A DNA stretch of 27,750 nucleotides from Streptomyces griseus (GTDB lineage: Bacteria; Bacteroidota; Bacteroidia; Chitinophagales; Chitinophagaceae), in NCBI GenBank assembly GCA_943323705.2, contig CALPIT020000007.1:1-27750 (forward strand), in the 5' to 3' direction. The notes below the pieces were generated by a model. It was not told where the DNA came from. It saw only the letters and a list, made by a program, of their open reading frames with translations, and ran no database searches. Every line of letters begins with the position of its first letter. The first letter of the stretch is position 1. The translations under genes and the position numbers were made by a program. Positions 22,707 to 27,750 of this stretch are shown here, piece by piece.

Positions 22707-23270
22707 TTAAGAAAGTCCGAAATATTTATTGAAGAGCAATGATATGAAATATCCGATAGAAAACCCTAGAATAGCACCACATATAATATCTAATGGATAA
22801 TGAACACCCACATAAATCTGGGCATAACATATTGAAGCCGCCCATACAAAAAACAAATAAGCATATTTTTTTATCGTTGGTTTCAAGGTGTAAAAGAAGA
22901 AAACTGCCATTGCAAAATGATTGGTGGCATGTGACGAAGTGAAGCTCGAACTTTGAGGCGTATAGCCTAATAAAAGCCTTACATGTCCAACCATAGCCGG
23001 GTCATTACATGGTCGAAGCCTATGAAAATTGTTTTTAATAAAACCGCTACTGATTAAATCGCCTACAATTGGTGCAAGCGCAAAAAAAAGCAACCACCAG
23101 CCCATATTTTTTTTGAAATTAAATAACACAAACAAGAAAAGAAACAAATAAAAAGGAATCCAGGTTTGTGAATTTCGAACGAATGGCATCAAAAAATCCA
23201 GCCAATCAGCATGCCATTTCCCGTTGATGATTTCAAAAATGGCCTTGTCTGTTTCTGTTAAATAATTCAT
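22707..23270 (-). CDS. PAP2-family lipid phosphatase
   Basis: This 187-residue membrane phosphatase has about five hydrophobic segments. Motif 1 is KNNFHRLRP (Lys79 ... Arg86-Pro87), motif 2 is the SFTSSHATNHF stretch with His114, and motif 3 is QIYVGVHYPLD with nucleophile His157 and Asp161. The arginine that normally opens motif 3 (SR-x5-H-x3-D) is replaced by Gln151. Substrates of the family include phosphatidate, phosphatidylglycerophosphate and undecaprenyl diphosphate; which one applies is not visible. It is upstream of the CNNM gene in a two-gene unit and divergent from the LTA-synthase-like pair. Confidence 0.9.
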   Translation of the reverse strand: MNYLTETDKAIFEIINGKWHADWLDFLMPFVRNSQTWIPFYLFLFLFVLFNFKKNMGWWLLFFALAPIVGDLISSGFIKNNFHRLRPCNDPAMVGHVRLLLGYTPQSSSFTSSHATNHFAMAVFFFYTLKPTIKKYAYLFFVWAASICYAQIYVGVHYPLDIICGAILGFSIGYFISLLFNKYFGLS

Positions 23271-23347
23271 TTTAAAATAATCTGTAAGATATGTTAAAAA
23301 AACAGCTTTCTAATATGGGGCTAAAGCTATTTATTAGTGGCTCATGG

Positions 23348-23377
23348 TTCGCAACAAAAATAATTAATCTATTTTTG
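23348..23377 (+). promoter_or_regulatory. Promoter of the first LTA-synthase-like gene
   Basis: TTC (23348-23350), exactly 19 nt, then TATTTTTG (23370-23377), one mismatch from TTG-N19-TAnnTTTG. The ATG follows 23 nt later. It probably serves both tandem genes. Confidence 0.55.
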
Positions 23378-23400
23378 CCTCACTCTAATTTTAATCAGAT

Positions 23401-25389
23401 ATGGTCATAAAGCCTTTTCCTCGGCTTATTCGTTGGATTTTTACCGTGATGCTTTCATTCATGGTATTCATGTCACTTTATCGCTTGCTTTTTTTCTATC
23501 ATTACAAAGCGGATATCAGACCATTCAGCGGTTCTACATTTTTAATGGGATTAAGGTTTGATGCCAGATTCGTTGCCATTTTAGGCTTGTTTATGTTAAT
23601 TCTTTCTGCAATAAAACCATTACATCCTTTTAAAAACAAACCTGCACAAAAGTTCTGGGTAGTTTTTATTTCACTAGTGTTTTTAATCATGATGATTTTC
23701 TACGGAGTTGACTTTTATCATTATGATTACCTCAAACAAAGGCTCAATGCTGCTGCATTGAATTTCCTGGCTGATGCAAACATATCTGCAAACATGATGT
23801 GGCAAACCTATCCCATTTTGAAAATAAATATCGCATTGCTGGTGGCGTTGGTATTTTTTTATAAGGGGCAGTTACATCTCATCAAAAAAATAAACGAAAA
23901 ACCTGCCCCTGCCAATAATAAATTTTTAGATATTGGGATTTACATTTCAGTCTTATTATTGTTATCGGCATTTACATTTGGCAGACTAGGTCAATACCCA
24001 TTGCGATGGAGCGATGCTTTTGAATTTACAGATGATTTCAAAGCCAATACCGCATTAAATCCTTTTCAGAGTTTTTTTAGTACGATGAAATTCAGAAATG
24101 TAAAATTTGATTTGGCAAAAGTAAAATCCGATTATCCGATGATGGCGGAATATTTGGGTGTAAAAAATCCTGATGTTGAAAAACTTAATTACACAAGATT
24201 GGAATCTGCCAATGATAGTATAAAAATCCGTCCCAATATTGTATTGGTCATTTGTGAAAGTTTCAGTGCCTATAAAAGTTCTATGTTTGGAAATAAATTG
24301 AATCCAACACCTTATTTCAATGAGCTTTGTAAAAATGGTGTTTTTTATGAAAGGTGTTTCACGCCTGCATTTGGAACGGCAAGAGGCGTATGGGCAACCA
24401 TCACCGGAACGCCTGATGTAGAATTCCCTAAAACATCAAGCCGTAATCCACTGGCTGTAGATCAACACACCATAATTAATGATTTCAAAGACTATGAAAA
24501 ATTTTATTTTCTAGGTGGCAGTACAACATGGGCTAATATTCGTGGGGTGTTGAAAAATAATATCAACAACTTGAATATTTACGAACAAGAAAATTTTAAT
24601 TCTGAGATAGTAGATGTTTGGGGCATTAGTGATAAAAATTTATTTCTTGAGTCCAATAAATTGCTGGCAAAACAACAAAAGCCTTTCTTCGCCATTATTC
24701 AAACGGCAGATAATCATCGACCCTACACTATTCCTACTGAAGATTTGAATGAGTTTAAAAAAATAGAATATCCCGCTGATACATTAAAGAAATACGGTTA
24801 TGAAGACAATGGCCAATTGAATGCATTTCGTTACACAGATTTTAATTTCAGCAAATTCATTGAAGCAGCTAAAAAAGAAAAGTATTTCGATAATACCATT
24901 TTTGTTTTTGTAGGCGACCATGGCATCAAAGGAGATGCGGGCAACATGTTTCCGAAAAGTTTTACACAACAAAATATTCTGGCAGAGCATGTTCCTTTGC
25001 TATTTTATGCACCAAAGCTTCTGCCTCCCCATCGCGAAATAAATGTTTGTTCTCAAATGGATATCCTGCCAACTCTGGCTTCTATTTCCGGTATAGCTTA
25101 CAAGAACAGCAGCTTTGGCAGGAATTTATTTGATAAAAATGACAACAAAGAACGATATGCTTTTATCAAAGATCCTGATTTGTCAACGATAGGTTTGGTA
25201 AGCAATCAATATTATTACAGAATGTGTTTGGACAATCAGAAAGAAGATTTTGTTTCAGTTACAGATGACTTTCCTATTCCGGAAAATAAGGTTACTGATT
25301 CAATAAAAGACCACATGAGAAAACTGGCTGCGGCTTGGTATGAAACGGCAAAGTATGTTTTGGTCAACAATAAAAAGCTGATGAACTAA
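23401..25389 (+). CDS. LTA synthase family protein (sulfatase fold), copy 1
   Basis: This 662-residue envelope enzyme has about five N-terminal membrane helices (about 10-32, 48-70, 85-104, 141-156, 178-195), then a large extracytoplasmic sulfatase/alkaline-phosphatase-like domain (about 278-600). Likely metal ligands and the nucleophile are visible: Glu286 in VLVICESFSAYKSS, Thr327 in FGTARGVWATITG, DVWGISDKNLF (405-415), His439 in TADNHRPY, and Asp506/His507 in FVGDHG. The family transfers phosphoglycerol or phosphoethanolamine to glycans or lipids. True lipoteichoic acid is not expected in a Gram-negative Bacteroidota, so the product is unknown. A close paralogue follows 43 bp downstream. 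Confidence 0.93.
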   Translation: MVIKPFPRLIRWIFTVMLSFMVFMSLYRLLFFYHYKADIRPFSGSTFLMGLRFDARFVAILGLFMLILSAIKPLHPFKNKPAQKFWVVFISLVFLIMMIFYGVDFYHYDYLKQRLNAAALNFLADANISANMMWQTYPILKINIALLVALVFFYKGQLHLIKKINEKPAPANNKFLDIGIYISVLLLLSAFTFGRLGQYPLRWSDAFEFTDDFKANTALNPFQSFFSTMKFRNVKFDLAKVKSDYPMMAEYLGVKNPDVEKLNYTRLESANDSIKIRPNIVLVICESFSAYKSSMFGNKLNPTPYFNELCKNGVFYERCFTPAFGTARGVWATITGTPDVEFPKTSSRNPLAVDQHTIINDFKDYEKFYFLGGSTTWANIRGVLKNNINNLNIYEQENFNSEIVDVWGISDKNLFLESNKLLAKQQKPFFAIIQTADNHRPYTIPTEDLNEFKKIEYPADTLKKYGYEDNGQLNAFRYTDFNFSKFIEAAKKEKYFDNTIFVFVGDHGIKGDAGNMFPKSFTQQNILAEHVPLLFYAPKLLPPHREINVCSQMDILPTLASISGIAYKNSSFGRNLFDKNDNKERYAFIKDPDLSTIGLVSNQYYYRMCLDNQKEDFVSVTDDFPIPENKVTDSIKDHMRKLAAAWYETAKYVLVNNKKLMN

Positions 25390-25432
25390 ACAGCTTGTCT
25401 GTTATCTTTACAAAAATTAAGGAAATCGAATT

Positions 25433-27421
25433 ATGCTGATTAAATGGCGTGTGCCAAAAACAATCCAGTGGATTGTTAGATTGTTTTTTATTTATCTGAT
25501 TATTTTCACTGCGTTCAGAATGGCAACTGTGGTTTGCTTTAAGCCACAATCAATTGGCTTCCTTGAATTGTTACCCTCATTTTGGCTGGGTTTGAAATAT
25601 GATCTGAGATGGATCGCCATTGTGTTATCACCCATTATCATATTATCTACCTACCATAAATTGTCGCCTTTTTACAGTGAACAGACTAAAAAAACCTGGA
25701 CAATTTATCTAGGCATCATTACCTTATTGGTATTGTTTTTCTATGGAGCCGATTTTGGACAGTTTGCTTATATTAATGCCCGACTGAATGCTGATGCGCT
25801 GATATTTGCTGAAGATCCTAAAGAAAGTTTGGAAATGGTTTGGCAGAGTTATCCTATTGTTTGGATTTTGATTTCATTATTTGTGGCTGTGTTGGTTATT
25901 TATAAATTGTTCAACAAAACGCATGTTGTAGTTGAAGACAACAATAGCAACATTCACAAATTTGATTACAGAAGAAGATGGCATATTGCTGCTTTGATGA
26001 TCATGAGTTGGTTTATTTATGGCTTTTTAACTGCTGCACCGCTTAATTTTTTGAGGGCATTCCGTTTGAATGAAGAGTTTAAAAGCAATCTGGCCTTGAA
26101 TCCATTGCAGAATTTTTTCACCACATTAAGTTTTAGAGATCCCGATTACAATACCAATGCGAACTTATATTATAATACCATTGCCGATTTTTTAAATATA
26201 GACCCTACTGAAAGAAAGTTATATAACTACAACAGAATTTTACATCCCGACAGTAAAGCCATAGAATCTCAGCCCAATGTGGTGCTGGTGATTTGTGAGA
26301 GTTTTAGTATGTATAAAAGTAGCATGAGCGGAAATGTGCTGAACGCCACTCCCTATTTCAATAATTTATGTAAGCAGGGTATTTTCTTTGAAAAGTGTTT
26401 TTCTCCAACTTTTGGAACAGCAAGAGGCGTATTTGCTACTATTACTGGAACGCCAGATGTACAGCTCAGTAAGTTTGCAACAAGAAATGAAGCATCAGTA
26501 AATCAACGTACCATCATCAACGATTTTCTGGGCTATGATAAATATTATTTCATTGGCGGACGCAGTCAATTCAATAATTTCAGTGGCCTAATTAAAAACA
26601 TCAATGATGTAAAAATATTTGAAGAGGGAAGTTACAAATCGTCCAAAATGAATGTTTGGGGTATCAGTGATAAAAATCTTTTTTTGGAAGCCAATGGTGT
26701 TTTGGCCAAACAGAATAAACCTTTTTTTGCCATTATTCAAACTGCGGATAACCACCGCCCATTTGATATTCCGATTGAAGATAATGATTTTGTTCAGCAA
26801 ACCATTGCTGATGAGGAACTCAAAAAAAATGGATTTGAGTCATTGAAGGAATACAATGCTTTTGCGTATACGGATTACTGTTACCGCAAGTTTATCGAAG
26901 CTGCGAGTAAAGAAAGTTATTTCAACAATACCATTTTTGTTTTTGTTGGCGACCATGGTGTGGAAGGGAATGCTTCAGCACTATATCCCAATGCCTGGAC
27001 AGAACAGCGATTGAGCGATGAGCACATTCCGCTTTTATTTTATGCACCTTTTTTGTTAAGTCCACAATTACATAAAGAGCCGGTTTCACAAATAGATGTA
27101 TTGCCCACCATTGCTGGGATGATCCAGCAGCCTTATTTAAATACGACGTTGGGCCGAGATGTACTAAATTCAGAAAAGAAAGATAATGCCGCGTTTATTA
27201 TTTATCATGCTCCTGGCTGGATTGGAGTTGTTGGCGATGATTATTTTTATAGGAAAAATATCAGGATTAAAAAAGAGGAATTGATTCCAGTAAAAAATGG
27301 ATTACCGCCATTAACAAAAGCGCAATCTGATTCTTTGAAAAATCATTATTCATTGTTGACCTCAGCTATTTACGAAACTTCGAGATGGATGTTGGTGAAT
27401 AATAAAAATGAAAAAAAATAA
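25433..27421 (+). CDS. LTA synthase family protein (sulfatase fold), copy 2
   Basis: This is also 662 residues long, with the same layout as copy 1: about five membrane helices, then a catalytic domain from about residue 280. The catalytic set is complete: Glu289 in VLVICESFSMYKSS, Thr329 in FGTARGVFATITG, NVWGISDKNLF (407-417), His441 in TADNHRPF and Asp507/His508 in FVGDHG. Segments such as GISDKNLFLE and FFAIIQTADNHRP are identical to copy 1, while the membrane regions and the 590-640 region differ much more, which fits duplication followed by divergence in partner or substrate. The 43-bp gap holds only a one-mismatch -7 box (TATCTTTA, 25403-25410), so co-transcription with copy 1 is likely. 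Confidence 0.93.
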   Translation: MLIKWRVPKTIQWIVRLFFIYLIIFTAFRMATVVCFKPQSIGFLELLPSFWLGLKYDLRWIAIVLSPIIILSTYHKLSPFYSEQTKKTWTIYLGIITLLVLFFYGADFGQFAYINARLNADALIFAEDPKESLEMVWQSYPIVWILISLFVAVLVIYKLFNKTHVVVEDNNSNIHKFDYRRRWHIAALMIMSWFIYGFLTAAPLNFLRAFRLNEEFKSNLALNPLQNFFTTLSFRDPDYNTNANLYYNTIADFLNIDPTERKLYNYNRILHPDSKAIESQPNVVLVICESFSMYKSSMSGNVLNATPYFNNLCKQGIFFEKCFSPTFGTARGVFATITGTPDVQLSKFATRNEASVNQRTIINDFLGYDKYYFIGGRSQFNNFSGLIKNINDVKIFEEGSYKSSKMNVWGISDKNLFLEANGVLAKQNKPFFAIIQTADNHRPFDIPIEDNDFVQQTIADEELKKNGFESLKEYNAFAYTDYCYRKFIEAASKESYFNNTIFVFVGDHGVEGNASALYPNAWTEQRLSDEHIPLLFYAPFLLSPQLHKEPVSQIDVLPTIAGMIQQPYLNTTLGRDVLNSEKKDNAAFIIYHAPGWIGVVGDDYFYRKNIRIKKEELIPVKNGLPPLTKAQSDSLKNHYSLLTSAIYETSRWMLVNNKNEKK

Positions 27422-27750
27422 AATGAGGGATAGCTACGAATTCACGATTTTTTTTTTGAATTTTTATAACCACGAATTGACGAATTATTAATTTTTATTT
27501 TTTAAAGCCACGAATTCACGAATTGTTTTTTTAATTTTTATAACCACGAATTCACGATTTTTTTAGATAATTTTATTTGCTCCCCTCTCACACGGGAGAG
27601 GGGTTGGGGGTGAGGTATTTATTCACGAATTTTTTTTGAATTTTTATAACCACGAATTCACGAATTATTTCGCGCAAAGTTCGCAAGGGGGCAAAGATGC
27701 AAAGGGTATTTCACAAAAACACTCCACCTTCGATGGGGTTAAGGATATTG
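27422..27750. repeat. Gene-free repeat region: CCACGAATTCACGAATT array with embedded hairpin
   Basis: No gene is visible to the right edge. Copies or fragments of CCACGAATTCACGAATT, each followed by a T-rich tract often ending TTGAATTTTTATAA, lie at 27435-27450, 27470-27486, 27508-27524, 27544-27560, 27621-27632 and 27650-27666. Between the fourth and fifth copies is a hairpin repeat (CCCCTCTC 27582-27589 pairing with GAGAGGGG 27596-27603, then TTGGGGGTGAGG), related in inverse orientation to 14881-14909. From 27668 a different CGCAAAG/GCAAAGATGCAAAG phrase begins. The T-rich tracts after copy 2 could terminate its transcript. Confidence 0.75.

Noticed and set aside
25364..25549. Minus-strand 61-codon open frame between the LTA-synthase-like genes
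   Set aside because: It is antisense to the end of copy 1 and the start of copy 2, with no features of its own.

Overview
The window looks like chromosomal DNA of a member of the Bacteroidota, probably near Chitinophagaceae. This is inferred from AT-rich composition, the absence of clear Shine-Dalgarno sites, several Bacteroidota-type -7 promoter boxes (TAnnTTTG), the gene families present (DUF6702, carboxypeptidase-regulatory-like secreted proteins, a Mrp without CxxC, a Bacteroidota-style FtsK) and the many short low-complexity repeats between genes. I could not run a taxonomic search.

Left edge (1-1200): a lipoprotein gene running off the left end (FN3 then LamG-like domain, minus strand) stands head to head with a small XRE-type regulator. 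A near-perfect 20-bp palindrome lies exactly in the spacer of the lipoprotein promoter.

1485-9175: pyrF, then a kynurenine-degradation cluster. kmo, kynU, a RidA-family 2-aminomuconate deaminase and an aminomuconate-semialdehyde dehydrogenase are on the minus strand. 3-hydroxyanthranilate dioxygenase and ACMS decarboxylase are on the plus strand. The two arms diverge from a 115-bp control region at 7398-7512. Together they would take kynurenine to 3-hydroxykynurenine, 3-hydroxyanthranilate, ACMS, 2-aminomuconate semialdehyde, 2-aminomuconate and then 4-oxalocrotonate. Tryptophan dioxygenase, kynurenine formamidase and the enzymes after the deaminase are not in the window.

9476-16712: housekeeping genes. 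These are Mrp-type Fe-S carrier ATPase (minus), a secreted regulatory-like domain protein, shikimate kinase, a DUF423 membrane protein, FtsK, peptidyl-tRNA hydrolase and an FAH-family hydrolase (plus), and an SRPBCC protein (minus).

16896-27421: cell-envelope genes. These are a secreted MORN-like protein, a secreted M1 metallopeptidase, a HupE/UreJ-type membrane protein divergent from a DUF6702 exported protein, a CNNM/CBS/CorC membrane protein paired with a PAP2 phosphatase, and two tandem 662-aa LTA-synthase-like sulfatase-fold enzymes.

The most unusual content lies between the genes. Several distinct repeat families sit at gene ends, many as inverted arms. They include an 8-bp array facing a 26-bp tandem array (9202-9483), and a 30-bp element placed exactly 13 nt before two unrelated start codons. 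I see no tRNA, rRNA, CRISPR array, insertion sequence or prophage. No clear new defence or mobile system is present; the leads are the regulator/palindrome pair, the kynurenine control region, the repeat elements and the HupE/DUF6702 pair.
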